A stretch of 64,000 nt of DNA from Chryseobacterium sp. Bi04 (GCF_918698085.1 NZ_CAKKLP010000005.1:297420-361419); one strand, 5' to 3'. Shown: positions 17,347 to 28,251, counted from the stretch's first letter. The notes: generated by a model from the letters alone, not told the origin. Numbers and translations are program-made.

Positions 17347-18486
17347 ATGGATAAAATTTACGGATTCACTCATTATTCCTTTTTTACGGAAATGTCTGAG
17401 CTTGCCACAAAGCACGGAAGCTTTGATCTTTCTTTGGGACTTCCTGATTTCGATATTGATGAAAGGCTAAAAACCTTTTTAAAAGAGTCTGCAAGCCTTG
17501 ACCATCATCATTACGAACCTCTTGCAGGTAATCCGCTGCTCATTGAAAACATCGTTGCCTATAACGCCAGACGGGAAAACCGTATACCGCTCAGAACAGA
17601 TGAGATTACCATTGTACCGTGTGCTACCTTTGCTTTATATACTGCTTTGAAATCTACTTTAAACCAGGGAGATGAAGTGATCATTATTCAGCCTTCCTAT
17701 TATACATATGGCCCTTCCATTGTGATGAACGGAGGAATTCCTGTTTATTATGATCTTGATAATGATTTCACGATAAACTGGGAAAAGTTTCAAAACTGCA
17801 TCTCAGAAAAAACGAAGGCTATTATTGTTAATTCTCCTCAAAATCCGACTGGAAAAATATGGAAAAAGGAAGACTGGAACCAATTGTATGAACTGATTAA
17901 GGACAGGGAAATCTATTTAATTTCAGAGGAAATTTATGATACATACTGCTATGATGACACGGAACATTATAGTTCGTTTCTTCATGCTGAACTTAAAAAC
18001 AGGACATTTTGTATTTTTTCCTTTGGTAAGATGTTTCATACCTCAGGGTGGAAAGTAAGCTATATGATTAGTTCGGCAGCATTAACGGCATTATTCCAAT
18101 GTCATCAGCAATATATTTCCTACAGTGCTAATGCCCCTGCCCAATATGCTTTGGCAAAATATCTCGAAGTATTTGATCCCAATATCAATAAAAGCATGAT
18201 GCAGAAAAAAAGGGATATTTTCCATGAGATGATCCGGGATACTCCATTACAGGTTGAACAGAAAGCAGAAGGAAGTGTTTTCCAGGTCGTCAACTTCAGA
18301 AATGTCTCCACCACGATGTCTGATGTGGATTTTTCAAAATGGCTGACCGTTGAAAAAAAAGTAGCGTGTCTTCCTCTTTCTGCATTTTACAATTCAAGAC
18401 AGAATTCAGATTATATAAGGTTCAGTTTTGCAAAAAAAGATGATGTGATTATTCAGGCTCTGGAACATTTGAGGAAAAACCTTTAA
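17347..18486 (+). CDS. PLP-dependent aminotransferase, methionine aminotransferase (YbdL)-like
   Basis: 379 aa from ATG 17347. Class I/II fold-type I features: LSLGLPDFD at the N-terminus, NSPQNPTGK substrate/PLP loop, and the Schiff-base lysine near residue 228 in SFGKMFHTSGWKVSY, a form typical of YbdL/kynurenine aminotransferase relatives. It would transfer the amino group of methionine or aromatic amino acids to a 2-oxo acid. Monocistronic with its own promoter. Confidence 0.87.
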   Translation: MDKIYGFTHYSFFTEMSELATKHGSFDLSLGLPDFDIDERLKTFLKESASLDHHHYEPLAGNPLLIENIVAYNARRENRIPLRTDEITIVPCATFALYTALKSTLNQGDEVIIIQPSYYTYGPSIVMNGGIPVYYDLDNDFTINWEKFQNCISEKTKAIIVNSPQNPTGKIWKKEDWNQLYELIKDREIYLISEEIYDTYCYDDTEHYSSFLHAELKNRTFCIFSFGKMFHTSGWKVSYMISSAALTALFQCHQQYISYSANAPAQYALAKYLEVFDPNINKSMMQKKRDIFHEMIRDTPLQVEQKAEGSVFQVVNFRNVSTTMSDVDFSKWLTVEKKVACLPLSAFYNSRQNSDYIRFSFAKKDDVIIQALEHLRKNL

Positions 18487-18590
18487 TTCTTTTTCTAACC
18501 ACAGACTTTGTCATTCTGTAAGACTCTGGATTTCTATTTATAACAAGTACTATCTGTGAAAAGTAAACTTTAATACTTTATAAAGCAAAA

Positions 18591-18612
18591 AAACACTGCC
18601 GAAGCAGTGTTT
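18591..18612. terminator. Bidirectional terminator
   Basis: 9-bp perfect stem AAACACTGC / GCAGTGTTT with CGAA tetraloop. The minus strand continues into TTTTTG, terminating the pyrophosphatase gene, and the plus strand side serves the aminotransferase gene. Confidence 0.8.
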
Positions 18613-18631
18613 AATTATATTTAGTTTGATT

Positions 18632-21364
18632 TTAAAGAGCAAGTACACTTACATCAATTCTTCTGTTTTTAGCTTTACATTCATCGGTATCATTTGCTTC
18701 ACAAATCGGATGCTGCGAACCATATCCTTCAGCTTCTACCCTGTCTGAAGGCACTCCCAATTCCAGGAGTTTCAGTTTTGCGGTCTGTGCTCTCAGGTTA
18801 GATAACCGTTGGTTAGTCTCTTCATTTCCACTGTTATCTGTGTAACCTCCCAATTTGATCTTAAGATCAGGATATGCATTTAAAATTTCTGCCAGATTAT
18901 TCAGTTGCATTTCATAGCCGGCTTTCAGATCGCTTGATCCGGTTTCAAAATAAAGATTTTCTATGGTATACCATTTATTAGGATCTACAATGGACTGATC
19001 ATTCTTCTTTATGGATTGATACAGCTGGTAGATCTGGCTTCCTTCTCCTATTGCAATTGTTTTTCCTCCTTTTAAATTAAGCTTTTGGACAGCCCCTGTT
19101 TCATAGACAAAGTCTCCGTTCTCATTAAGGTGACCTTTCACTTCTTTGGGAGCTGAAACATACACTGAATCTGTACCGTTACTGCCTCCATGCTCCATTT
19201 CTCCCCTGGTTAAACTTTCCAGCTTTGCTTTTCTGTTGGCCTCAATTTTATCTTTATGCAACACCGCTAAGGTGGGCGCAATTACTAATGAAACAATGGA
19301 CATTAATTTGATCAGGATATTCATTGAGGGCCCCGACGTATCTTTAAACGGATCTCCTACGGTATCTCCTGTTACGGAAGCTTTATGAGGTTCGGAACCT
19401 TTATAATAAGTCTGCCCGTTAATTTCCACTCCCTTTTCAAATGATTTTTTCGCATTATCCCAGGCTCCCCCCGCATTATTCTGAAACATACCCATTAAAA
19501 CACCACTTACAGTAGCACCGGCTAAAAATCCACCCAACACTTCAGGACCAAAAATAAATCCGATCAGCAATGGTGAAATGATAGCAATAGCTCCCGGAAG
19601 CATCATTTTTCTGATAGAGGCATCTGTAGAAATAGCTACACATTTTTCATATTCCGGCTGTGCTTTTCCTTCTAAAATCCCCGGAATTTCCCGGAACTGC
19701 CTTCTAACCTCTTCTACCATAGCCATTGCAGCCTGTCCTACAGCGGTAATCGCGAGGGAAGAGAATATAAAAGGAATCATTCCTCCTACAAATAATCCGG
19801 CCAATACATCGGCTCTGTAAATATCAATACCATCTATTCCTGCAATTCCTACAAAAGCAGCAAATAAGGCCAAAGCCGTTAATGCTGCTGAAGCAATAGC
19901 AAATCCTTTTCCTGTAGCTGCAGTGGTATTTCCTACAGCATCCAGAATATCTGTTCTTTCACGGACTTCTTTAGGAAGCTCACTCATTTCTGCAATACCT
20001 CCTGCGTTATCTGCAATAGGTCCGAAAGCATCAATAGCCAGCTGCATCGCGGTAGTAGCCATCATTCCGGCAGCGGCAATGGCAACTCCGTATAATCCCG
20101 CACACAAATAAGAACCGTAAATTCCACCTGCCAGTACGAGAATTGGAAGCAGCGTAGATTCCATCCCCACAGAAAGCCCACCGATAATATTGGTAGCATG
20201 ACCTGTAGAAGATTGTCTTACGATACTTGAAACGGGTCTTTTACCCATAGCTGTATAATATTCCGTAATGATACTCATCAAAGTTCCTACAACTAGTCCC
20301 ACCATTATAGCTCCAAACACCCCCATTTTGGTAAATTCATGACCTCTGAGCATCATTTTTTCAGGTAGCAGGTAATTGACCAGAAAATAAGAAGAAATAG
20401 CTGTAATGACAATACTTCCCCAGTTTCCAAGATTTAAAGCATTCTGTACGCTGGATGTGGATGAACCTTCATTGTCGTTAATTCTTACAAACAAAGTCCC
20501 TATCATTGAAAATATAATCCCTGTTCCTGCAATAAGCATGGGTAACAGAATTGGAGCAAAGCCTCCGAAGGAATCGTCAGAGATTGTTTCTCTTCCTAAA
20601 ACCATGGTCGCTAAGACTGTGGCTACATAAGAACCAAAAAGGTCAGCTCCCATTCCGGCAACATCTCCTACATTATCTCCTACATTATCTGCAATGGTAG
20701 CAGGGTTTCTTGGGTCATCTTCCGGAATTCCGGCTTCTACCTTTCCTACAAGGTCAGCTCCTACATCTGCTGCTTTCGTGTAAATACCCCCACCTACTCT
20801 TGCAAAAAGAGCAATAGATTCTGCACCCAGAGAAAAGCCGGTAAGAATCTCAATTGTCCTTTCCATTTCATGTGAATCTACTGTAGCATCAGGGGCAAAA
20901 ATCTGTTTAATGATCAGATACAGCGATCCTAATCCCAATACAGCAAGTCCTGCAACTCCCATTCCCATAACGGAACCTCCGGTGAAAGAGACCTTAAGGG
21001 CTTTAGAAAGTGAGGTTCTTGCCGCTTCAGCAGTTCTTACATTAGCTTTTGTAGCTATCTTCATTCCTATAAAGCCTGCCAGAGCCGAAAATACAGCTCC
21101 CACTGCAAAAGCAACTCCTATGCTCCAGTGTGAATTGGAATTGGTGGTTCCCATCACAGCGAGCAAAATAGCTACTACAATAACAAAATAGGTTAAAATC
21201 TTGTACTCGGCCTTTAGAAAAGCCATCGCACCATCAGCAATATATCCGCTGATTGTTTTCATTTTTTCGTTTCCGGCATTCTGTTTACTGACCCAGTTAC
21301 TCTGAAGAAATGTATAAAGCAAAGCCACGACACCAAAAATTGGCACTAACATAAATAGATCCAT
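18632..21364 (-). CDS. hppA: Membrane-bound Na+/H+-translocating pyrophosphatase with C-terminal OmpA-like domain
   Basis: 910 aa. Residues 1-730 form the 16-helix pyrophosphatase: catalytic [13 protein letters not shown] near residue 198 and [10 protein letters not shown], where Ala rather than Lys marks the K+-dependent subfamily. It couples PPi hydrolysis to cation export across the inner membrane. From about residue 793 an OmpA-family peptidoglycan-binding domain follows ([51 protein letters not shown]). Stand-alone family members end near 700-750 aa, so this is a fusion. The tail would sit in the periplasm and may tether the pump to the cell wall. Confidence 0.93.
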   Translation of the reverse strand: MDLFMLVPIFGVVALLYTFLQSNWVSKQNAGNEKMKTISGYIADGAMAFLKAEYKILTYFVIVVAILLAVMGTTNSNSHWSIGVAFAVGAVFSALAGFIGMKIATKANVRTAEAARTSLSKALKVSFTGGSVMGMGVAGLAVLGLGSLYLIIKQIFAPDATVDSHEMERTIEILTGFSLGAESIALFARVGGGIYTKAADVGADLVGKVEAGIPEDDPRNPATIADNVGDNVGDVAGMGADLFGSYVATVLATMVLGRETISDDSFGGFAPILLPMLIAGTGIIFSMIGTLFVRINDNEGSSTSSVQNALNLGNWGSIVITAISSYFLVNYLLPEKMMLRGHEFTKMGVFGAIMVGLVVGTLMSIITEYYTAMGKRPVSSIVRQSSTGHATNIIGGLSVGMESTLLPILVLAGGIYGSYLCAGLYGVAIAAAGMMATTAMQLAIDAFGPIADNAGGIAEMSELPKEVRERTDILDAVGNTTAATGKGFAIASAALTALALFAAFVGIAGIDGIDIYRADVLAGLFVGGMIPFIFSSLAITAVGQAAMAMVEEVRRQFREIPGILEGKAQPEYEKCVAISTDASIRKMMLPGAIAIISPLLIGFIFGPEVLGGFLAGATVSGVLMGMFQNNAGGAWDNAKKSFEKGVEINGQTYYKGSEPHKASVTGDTVGDPFKDTSGPSMNILIKLMSIVSLVIAPTLAVLHKDKIEANRKAKLESLTRGEMEHGGSNGTDSVYVSAPKEVKGHLNENGDFVYETGAVQKLNLKGGKTIAIGEGSQIYQLYQSIKKNDQSIVDPNKWYTIENLYFETGSSDLKAGYEMQLNNLAEILNAYPDLKIKLGGYTDNSGNEETNQRLSNLRAQTAKLKLLELGVPSDRVEAEGYGSQHPICEANDTDECKAKNRRIDVSVLAL

Positions 21365-22181
21365 AGTTTAATATTTTTTTGGTAATAGAAAATTAAATAT
21401 AATAAATAATTATTATCAAACCATTAAAAAAAATGACAGTTCTATAGCGTTTAGTAAAAGAATTTTAAAAATAAAAGTGGGCAAAGCCTTAAAAAACAAA
21501 AAAGATCTCTTAAAAGAGACCTTTTTTTGTGGGTTGAACCGTTTGTGTTTTCAGAATCATTATTTAAATAAAAACCCTCTATTCATCGATGTTTAGAAAT
21601 TGTTTTGCAAAAATATATATCTTATTTCACTGATGCAAAATTTATCCATAGAATTAACATCCTACTTTTTGTAAAATTATTACTACAAAAAACTCAGTAA
21701 AAGAATAATATTAATTCATTTTTAAAATAATATAAAAAATAAACATTTAATACAAAAAATCACCTATTTGAGAATATCTAGTATCGATATTCTTATCTAT
21801 CAATGTATTATCAAAAGAAATACAGCTATCTGCTGGAATAAACCAGATGATTTCAGCGTATTTTGGATTAAAATTATTAATAGAAATTCTAATTTCAAAG
21901 AATATTTATTCACCACCACCAGAAATAAAACAGCCATTATATGTTTAATTATCAATGGTTATAAAAAAAACACAAATTAAAACAAATTGAAAAATACTGG
22001 TTTATCTGTATAATTTCACTATTTTTACACCGTAAAACAAATATGTTTAACGATAAAACGCAAAACCTAGAAAACTTAAGTGACAAAAAATTATTTTCAA
22101 TCATTCTCAATCTTAAAAAAAACTTCGGCTTGTACAAAAACTAATATTAACAAATTTTTGCATTGATATGCGAGAACATAG
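21365..22181. other. Long AT-rich intergenic region
   Basis: About 800 bp between the divergent pyrophosphatase and sensor-kinase genes. Strikingly A/T-rich with many stops in all frames. Contains one hairpin (21498-21527). The open frames present (for example 21768-21980) have no family features or initiation context, so no gene is called. It could hold regulatory DNA for both neighbours. Confidence 0.4.
21498..21527. terminator. Isolated terminator-like hairpin
   Basis: TCTCTT / AAGAGA core with a 2-nt loop, one mismatch, a G-C pair and A6/T6 flanks, giving the form of a bidirectional intrinsic terminator. It lies 134 bp upstream of the pyrophosphatase start on that gene's leader side, with no recognised gene ending into it. 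Confidence 0.45.
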
Positions 22182-25100
22182 ATGAGTTTTGCACATATGA
22201 GGGCTTGGGTAGTTTTTTTTGCTTTCTTATACTTACCTATTTACGGACAGCGCTATACTTCCACCTGGTATAATATAGATAATGGTCTTCCACAAAGCAG
22301 TGCGAAGGCTATTGCCAAGGATAAATACGGTTTTATCTGGATATCTACGGAAAACGGGCTTGTGCGGTATGATGGCATTTCGTTTGTCACGTTTAATAAT
22401 TTTAAAATAAACAGCCTGCATTTCGGGGTGTTTATTGGCGATTCCATTCAAGACACTATTACAACACTTACTAATTCTCAGGAAGATAAGATCATCATCA
22501 AAAACAGATTTCCAAGGCTCAGTAAGCTCAACCCTAATGACAGGGTTTCTTTTTCAAAAGGAGATCAGCAGATCCAAAGAATTGCAAACAATACCATATC
22601 TTCCAGTTTTTATAATGATGTTCAATATTTTATACAGCTCAAAAACTCAAAGTATATTTTCAGAGAAAAGAACGCTGTAATATATAAGGATGAAAAGGGT
22701 ATTGAAACAAGAATAGCCATCCCTTTTACCAATGAAGATCTGAATAATATTTTTGTTCTCCATGAAAATCTTTTTATAAATGATCTTCAAACAAGAAAAA
22801 CATATTCTCTCTGTAAAGGAAAACTTTCTGTTTTTGATCAACCGAGTCTTTTTAATGATCCGGAAACTAAAATATACTGGCAACAGATCACCAATCAGTC
22901 TTTTATCATCAACAAAAGTAATATCTACCTTGTAGAGGACAGCAGAAACAGGCCTTCTTTAAAATTTCTTGTAACCTATAAAGAAATAGGCAGCCACTCC
23001 TACTACTCTATGTATTATGGCAAAAATTTCAACAATCTTTATCTTGGTACATTGAATAACGGACTTAATATTGTTCATCTTTCAAACATACATGTGGCCA
23101 GAAAGGAAGATGATTTTTCAAATAATGTATCCAATGCCTCATTACCTTTTAGTAAAAATACAATTATAACGGAGGATGGAACCGAGTTTGGGAAAGACGG
23201 CATTGTCAATAAATATGCTTTTGGGAATAATGACAACTCCCTTATGATGTATGATAACTCGGGTAATATTCTGATCCGCAAAAGAAAGAGCATCATTAGG
23301 TTTTATAAAAATTCGGGTTATAAGAAAAAAGATTCTACTTTTTTTAAACTGGGTTTTGAGAACTTTATGAAAAGTGGAAATTTATATGCCCTTTCCCTGT
23401 TAAACTCTTCCCGATACCAGCTGCAGATTTTCAAAAAGGATCAGTTTACAAGGCCAGATTATATTTATAGTTTTAAAAGCCCTGTCACTACTTTTCTCCA
23501 ATATAATGAAAATCAGGTGCTGGCGGGCAATAATGAAGGACTGCATTTGGTAATGTTAGATAAAAATACAGTTCATCTGCTAATCAAAAATATTTCTGTA
23601 AAAAGTATTGTAAAAACAAAGGATAATCTGATCTGGATTATGACTCATAAAAACGGTTTTTATCTTTTTAAAGACCGGAAACTGATTAAGATGCCTAATG
23701 ACAGGAATAACTACCTGCAGTCTGCCCATTCTATTCTTGAGGATCAACAGGGCTTTTATTGGATATCCTCGAACAATGGCCTGTATAAAGTTCCTAAAAA
23801 GCAGCTTCTTCAGTACGCAGAGAACAGGAAAAGCCCGGTCTTCTATTACCGTTTCACTAAAAAAGACGGTTTTACGTCTAATGAATTCAACGGCAATTCC
23901 CAGCCTAATGCTTATGCTTTAGAAAATGGGGAGTTTATGTTTCCCTCCATGGATGGTTTTGTATTTTTCAATCCTGTTCAGGTTCAGACCTATTATCCGG
24001 ATCCTAAAAAAATCTATATAGAAAGAGCAAAAATTGGTCATGCTGAAACCCTTTATTTTGATGCTGTACTCGATCTGAAGAATGACTACAAAACAGCTGA
24101 CATTTTCATAGATATTCCTTATTTCTCTGATTTTGAAAACCTTTATATAGAGGCTAAAATCTCGGGAGAAGAGGAATCTGACTGGGAGGCGGTGACGTTA
24201 GGGAAAGATCTGAAATATACCATCAGCAACCTCAGCCCGGGAGAATATACTTTAAAGGTGAGGGTACTCGCCTCTGCGGATGGGAAATATGAAGAAAAAG
24301 CTGTTAAGTTCAGGATTCAGCCTTATTTTTTCCAAACGCTATTATTTAAGATATTACTTTCCATTATTTTCCTTGTGGGAATCATCATTATTATAATGTT
24401 GACTACCAATTTATTAAGAACAAAAAACAAAGCTTTAAAACGGATTGTTCACAACAAAAATTCTAAACTTAAGGAAACTTCCCTTACGCTTGAGGTGGTA
24501 AAAAATGATTTACAGAAAGAAACGGAATATCAGAAAAAGCTGGTGGAGACCATCAGTCATGATATCACTACTCCCATCAGGTTTATTGCCATGCTTTCCC
24601 AAAAGCTTCATGAATCTGATGATGTAGAGCTTCAGAAAAAGTATTTTGACAGTATTTACAAATCTTCGGAACAGCTTTACCAGTTTACATTGAATTTAAA
24701 AGAATATACAGAACTTTATAAAGCCGAAAGCATTGTTGAGGAACAGGAATATCCTGTCAACAGGATTTTAGAGATCAAGAAAAAATTATTCTGGGAAATC
24801 GCAAAGGAAAGAGAGACTGTTATTATTAATGCTACGGAAACAAATGTAAACAGCAGAATGAGCGAAAGTATTCTGTCTGCCATTATTCATAATATCCTCG
24901 ATAATGCTGTAAAAAATACATATAAAGGAGAGATTAGTCTTAATATTATAGAGGATGAACAGAAAGTCGTTATCATCATAGATGATACGGGAACCGGAAT
25001 GTCTGCGGAACAAATAGCCATTTATATGAATTTGTTCAAAAATCCTAAATGGAAAACGCCCAGTTTTAAAGGTAAAGGACTGGGGCTGCATATGGTTATT

Positions 25101-25190
25101 CACCTGGTTAAAAAGATTAATGCTGAGATCAGTTTCAGCCAAAATTTTCCGAAAGGAACCATTGTAGAAATTACCCTCAAAAAAAACTAA
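22182..25190 (+). CDS. Two-component sensor histidine kinase with N-terminal propeller-repeat sensor domain
   Basis: 1002 aa. Signal-like N-terminus (an ATG at 22197 gives MRAWVVFFAFLYLPIYGQ and may be the true start). Two-component propeller repeats start with DNGLPQSSAKAI and FIWISTENGLVRYDG, reappear as LIWIMTHKNGFY and FYWISSNNGLYKV, and are followed by a Y_Y_Y-like domain and one membrane helix (about 725-745). The cytoplasmic part has HisKA with His near 792 (VETISHDITTPIRF) and HATPase boxes DDTGTGMSAEQ and GKGLGLHMV. It lacks the receiver and AraC domains of hybrid HTCS proteins and instead works with the response regulator 4 bp downstream. Signal unknown. Confidence 0.9.
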   Translation: MSFAHMRAWVVFFAFLYLPIYGQRYTSTWYNIDNGLPQSSAKAIAKDKYGFIWISTENGLVRYDGISFVTFNNFKINSLHFGVFIGDSIQDTITTLTNSQEDKIIIKNRFPRLSKLNPNDRVSFSKGDQQIQRIANNTISSSFYNDVQYFIQLKNSKYIFREKNAVIYKDEKGIETRIAIPFTNEDLNNIFVLHENLFINDLQTRKTYSLCKGKLSVFDQPSLFNDPETKIYWQQITNQSFIINKSNIYLVEDSRNRPSLKFLVTYKEIGSHSYYSMYYGKNFNNLYLGTLNNGLNIVHLSNIHVARKEDDFSNNVSNASLPFSKNTIITEDGTEFGKDGIVNKYAFGNNDNSLMMYDNSGNILIRKRKSIIRFYKNSGYKKKDSTFFKLGFENFMKSGNLYALSLLNSSRYQLQIFKKDQFTRPDYIYSFKSPVTTFLQYNENQVLAGNNEGLHLVMLDKNTVHLLIKNISVKSIVKTKDNLIWIMTHKNGFYLFKDRKLIKMPNDRNNYLQSAHSILEDQQGFYWISSNNGLYKVPKKQLLQYAENRKSPVFYYRFTKKDGFTSNEFNGNSQPNAYALENGEFMFPSMDGFVFFNPVQVQTYYPDPKKIYIERAKIGHAETLYFDAVLDLKNDYKTADIFIDIPYFSDFENLYIEAKISGEEESDWEAVTLGKDLKYTISNLSPGEYTLKVRVLASADGKYEEKAVKFRIQPYFFQTLLFKILLSIIFLVGIIIIIMLTTNLLRTKNKALKRIVHNKNSKLKETSLTLEVVKNDLQKETEYQKKLVETISHDITTPIRFIAMLSQKLHESDDVELQKKYFDSIYKSSEQLYQFTLNLKEYTELYKAESIVEEQEYPVNRILEIKKKLFWEIAKERETVIINATETNVNSRMSESILSAIIHNILDNAVKNTYKGEISLNIIEDEQKVVIIIDDTGTGMSAEQIAIYMNLFKNPKWKTPSFKGKGLGLHMVIHLVKKINAEISFSQNFPKGTIVEITLKKN

Positions 25191-25194
25191 TTAT

Positions 25195-25806
25195 ATGAAT
25201 GAAAGAATTTTAATTGCTGATGATCATTATGTGGTAAGAGCAGGAACAGCCCTTGTTCTTGAATCTGCTTACCCTGAACTGAAAATAGACTTTGCTGAAA
25301 ACTATGAACGGGTAAAAGAAGCATTGAAGTCTCAATATTATAATCTTCTGATCCTGGATATTGATATGCCGGGAACTCAATATAAAAAAATGATTTCTGA
25401 GCTCAAAAATATACAGAAAGATTTAAAGATTCTTGTGTTTTCAGGCTATGATCAGGATGTAGCCATCCAGTATATCAGGGAAGGTGCTGAAGGATATCTG
25501 AACAAACAGAGCAGTGAGGAAGAAATTAAAAATGCAGTGAAAACAGTGATTGAAAAAGGTTATTTTTATCCTGTAGAACTTATCGGCCTGATCATTCAGA
25601 ATAAGCGGGATAATCCTGTAGAAAAGCTTTCTTCAAGAGAGTATGAAATTTTTAAGCTGTTGGCTGACGGATACGGAAACCTGGAGATTTCCAATAAGCT
25701 CAGTATCCAGATGTCTACTGTAAGCACATATAAGAAAAGGATATTTCAAAAACTGGAGGTCAGTAATATTGCAGAGCTGATTAAGGTATACGAGATGATG
25801 CATTGA
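25195..25806 (+). CDS. Response regulator, NarL/LuxR family
   Basis: 203 aa. Receiver domain residues 1-125 with acidic pair ADD near residue 9, phospho-acceptor Asp55 in LLILDIDMPG and Lys in YLNKQSS. C-terminal LuxR HTH: LSSREYEIFKLLADGYGNLE, then ISNKLSIQMSTVSTYKKRIF. Start is 4 bp after the sensor kinase stop, so they are an operon and cognate pair. Target genes are not evident from the sequence. Confidence 0.93.
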   Translation: MNERILIADDHYVVRAGTALVLESAYPELKIDFAENYERVKEALKSQYYNLLILDIDMPGTQYKKMISELKNIQKDLKILVFSGYDQDVAIQYIREGAEGYLNKQSSEEEIKNAVKTVIEKGYFYPVELIGLIIQNKRDNPVEKLSSREYEIFKLLADGYGNLEISNKLSIQMSTVSTYKKRIFQKLEVSNIAELIKVYEMMH

Positions 25807-25921
25807 TTGGTTTTGCCGATAAAAATCATTGAGATAAGCATTTTCAGGATTAAAAAAATATCTTGAAATTTACAGAACCAAAATTTCTACAGTCAATACT
25901 GCATTTTAATTGCAAAAAATC

Positions 25922-27121
25922 ATGAATTCACCTGAAAAAGCCAACCAGGGAAGCCTGCGCCTCCGATATATAAAACTTTGTATTTTTTTTTCGGGACTTT
26001 CTGTATTTGCACAGCTTTATCTTTTTCAGCCGTTGCTCCCGATGGCTGCAGAGCAGTTCAATGTAACCGTAGGTGATACTTCCCTGCTTGTTTCTTCATC
26101 TACTATAGGGATGGCACTGGGATTATTGTTTTTCGCTTTTAAGGCAGACAGCTATTCCAGAAAACGGCTGATGGTATTTTCGTTGATTTCATCAGCTTTA
26201 TTAACTATTATTTCAACCTGGATTCCCAATCTCAGTCTTCTTATTGGAATTGGAGTACTGAAAGGATTTGTGGTTTCCGGTGTTTCTGCTGTCGCCCTTG
26301 CCTACCTTACTGAAGAGGTTTATCTCGCTGCGGTACCCGCTGCCATCAGTATGTATTTAAGTGGTAATACTATTGGAGGGATGAGCGGAAGGATATTGGC
26401 TACCATTGCAGCTGGCGAATTCGGATGGCGTAATGCGGTTTTTATTATTGGGCTGGAAAGTCTGATCCTGGGGCTTATATTCTGGAAACTATTTCCCGAG
26501 TCAAAATTCTTCAATCCACAGAAAACCGATTACCATCAAAAGGTAAAACAGATGAAAGGGTTTCTCATGAATCCTTATATGCTTCGGTTATACTTTATTG
26601 CAGCTTTACTGATGGGTGTTTTTGTAAGTGTTTACAATTATCTTACTTTCAGGTTAGAAGCAGAACCTTTTTCATTAAGTCACTTTATTATTGCCTTTAT
26701 ATTTCTGATGTATATTTTCGGAGTATTTGGTACTATGATTACAGGAAAGCTTTCTAAAAGATTTTCAAAAAATAACATTCTGAAAAGCTTCATTCTTTTG
26801 ATGCTTTGCGGACTATGTTTACTGCTGTCAGAAAATTTGTATATGGTCATTTTCGGGCTGGGGATATTTACACTTTCCTTTTTTGCAGCCCATACTATGG
26901 CCAGCCAGATGACTGCCCTTCATGCCAGAAAGGGAAAATCTTCAGCTACTTCCATTTACTGGTTATTTTATTATTTTGGGTCCAGTATTCTGGGAAGTGG
27001 TACCGGATATCTCCTTCATTCATTTTCCTGGAATGTATTTATCTCCGTACTTGTTATTGCTGTTATATTAGCCCTTCTGCTGGCTACAGCCAATACATCT
27101 GCCAATACCGGTACCACATAG
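25922..27121 (+). CDS. MFS transporter, YnfM/AraJ-like
   Basis: 399 aa from ATG 25922. Twelve predicted membrane segments; the N-terminus FAQLYLFQPLLPMAAEQFNV and FKADSYSRKRLM (motif A) are typical of the YnfM-type drug/sugar-efflux branch. Lies 115 bp after the response regulator with no terminator between them, so it might be co-regulated. Substrate unknown. Confidence 0.87.
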   Translation: MNSPEKANQGSLRLRYIKLCIFFSGLSVFAQLYLFQPLLPMAAEQFNVTVGDTSLLVSSSTIGMALGLLFFAFKADSYSRKRLMVFSLISSALLTIISTWIPNLSLLIGIGVLKGFVVSGVSAVALAYLTEEVYLAAVPAAISMYLSGNTIGGMSGRILATIAAGEFGWRNAVFIIGLESLILGLIFWKLFPESKFFNPQKTDYHQKVKQMKGFLMNPYMLRLYFIAALLMGVFVSVYNYLTFRLEAEPFSLSHFIIAFIFLMYIFGVFGTMITGKLSKRFSKNNILKSFILLMLCGLCLLLSENLYMVIFGLGIFTLSFFAAHTMASQMTALHARKGKSSATSIYWLFYYFGSSILGSGTGYLLHSFSWNVFISVLVIAVILALLLATANTSANTGTT

Positions 27122-27306
27122 ATACCACACATTTTTTATAAAAACAGGCTCTAATCCCTCTGACTATAAAGGTTTTAACACTTTATTAATCTTTTAGGTG
27201 TGATATTTAACACAATATTCATTAAAACGCTGGCAGACAATATGATGCAGGGCATAGTATTTGCTAATTTATATAGTACTAATACCACCTTTAAAATCAA
27301 AATATT

Positions 27307-27717
27307 ATGAACGTAGCAGATCTTAAAATCAAAAATTTAGTCGAGTACAAAAATCAGATTTATACGATCACTGAAATTTTTCAGAGTTTGGAGCAAGCTT
27401 ATTTTGTTAAAATTGAAAATGACAGTCAGAGCCTTTCAGTTCCGGCAGATTCTATTAAACCTATTCGTATCACGGAAGAATGGCTTGAAAAACTGGGCTT
27501 TTCCAGAACGTATAGTTCAGATCAGAGAATACGGTATGAAAGACCGGAAACATTTATAAAATATGATATAGACTTGAGTTCCAGGAAAATACTGGAAGGG
27601 CTCAAAATATATGGCAATTCTATAAAATGCAGGTATATCCATGAGTTCCAGAATATTTTTTCCTGTTTATTTGGAAAAGACCCCTCTTTACACTACGGTT
27701 ACCTGGAAACAAAATAG
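27307..27717 (+). CDS. Conserved hypothetical protein (phage-type YxHxxQN family)
   Basis: 136 aa, soluble. N-terminal small beta barrel (DLKIKNLVEYKNQIYTITEI), then PIRITEEWLEKLGF and the C-terminal YIHEFQNIFSCLFGKD. This arrangement recalls a widespread Bacteroidota family, common in prophages, with a VHELQNLY-type ending. Function not known. Followed by a very strong hairpin terminator. Confidence 0.7.
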   Translation: MNVADLKIKNLVEYKNQIYTITEIFQSLEQAYFVKIENDSQSLSVPADSIKPIRITEEWLEKLGFSRTYSSDQRIRYERPETFIKYDIDLSSRKILEGLKIYGNSIKCRYIHEFQNIFSCLFGKDPSLHYGYLETK

Positions 27718-27739
27718 TATTAAATAGTTCTTAGTAGTT

Positions 27740-27773
27740 ATAGAAGCCACAGTTTATAAACTGTGGCTTCTAT
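27740..27773 (+). terminator. Strong palindromic terminator
   Basis: 34-bp perfect palindrome centred on GTTTATAAAC with arms containing AGAAGCCACA, followed by CTTTTAATA, starting 22 bp after the hypothetical gene. Confidence 0.75.
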
Positions 27774-27898
27774 CTTTTAATACACTTAAAATGACAATGA
27801 GCAATAACTTCCGAAAAATTCACCATTCAAAAACCATTCTTTTCCTGCATATTTGTTATACTGTTTATTAAAGCAGCTGACTTTATAAAATACACATT

Positions 27899-28246
27899 AT
27901 GATAATAAAGATTATTAGTTCAATACTTATTCTGGGCGCTGTATTCATGGGATTTAAACAAGGAACTGCCATGTTTTCCGGAAAACAGGAAATGGTGGAA
28001 ATGTTCGGAAAATGGGGATTCAGCCGAACAGCACTCATGATTAATGGAGCTGTTACCATCCTGGCTTCAGTGATGATTTTATTTCCAAAAACATTTGTCT
28101 GGGGGAATTTCCTGATGGCAGCAGGTATCCTGTTGATTATCTGCTTTCACCTTATGGACAAAGATTTTAAAGGTGTAGCTATTGAGCTTCCCTTCTTATT
28201 TCTCAACCTCCTGATCATTTATCTGCAACATCCTCTTAAATCCTAA
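27899..28246 (+). CDS. DoxX-like small membrane protein
   Basis: 115 aa, four predicted membrane helices (about 3-20, 45-65, 70-85, 92-110). The pattern resembles DoxX-like proteins. Only 5 bp separate it from the lipoprotein gene downstream, so the two are co-transcribed. No catalytic motif. Confidence 0.65.
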   Translation: MIIKIISSILILGAVFMGFKQGTAMFSGKQEMVEMFGKWGFSRTALMINGAVTILASVMILFPKTFVWGNFLMAAGILLIICFHLMDKDFKGVAIELPFLFLNLLIIYLQHPLKS

Positions 28247-28251
28247 CAGAG

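Noticed and set aside
21768..21980. 70-codon plus-strand open frame in the AT-rich gap
   Set aside because: Composition follows the AT-rich background, no family features, no promoter or coding bias.
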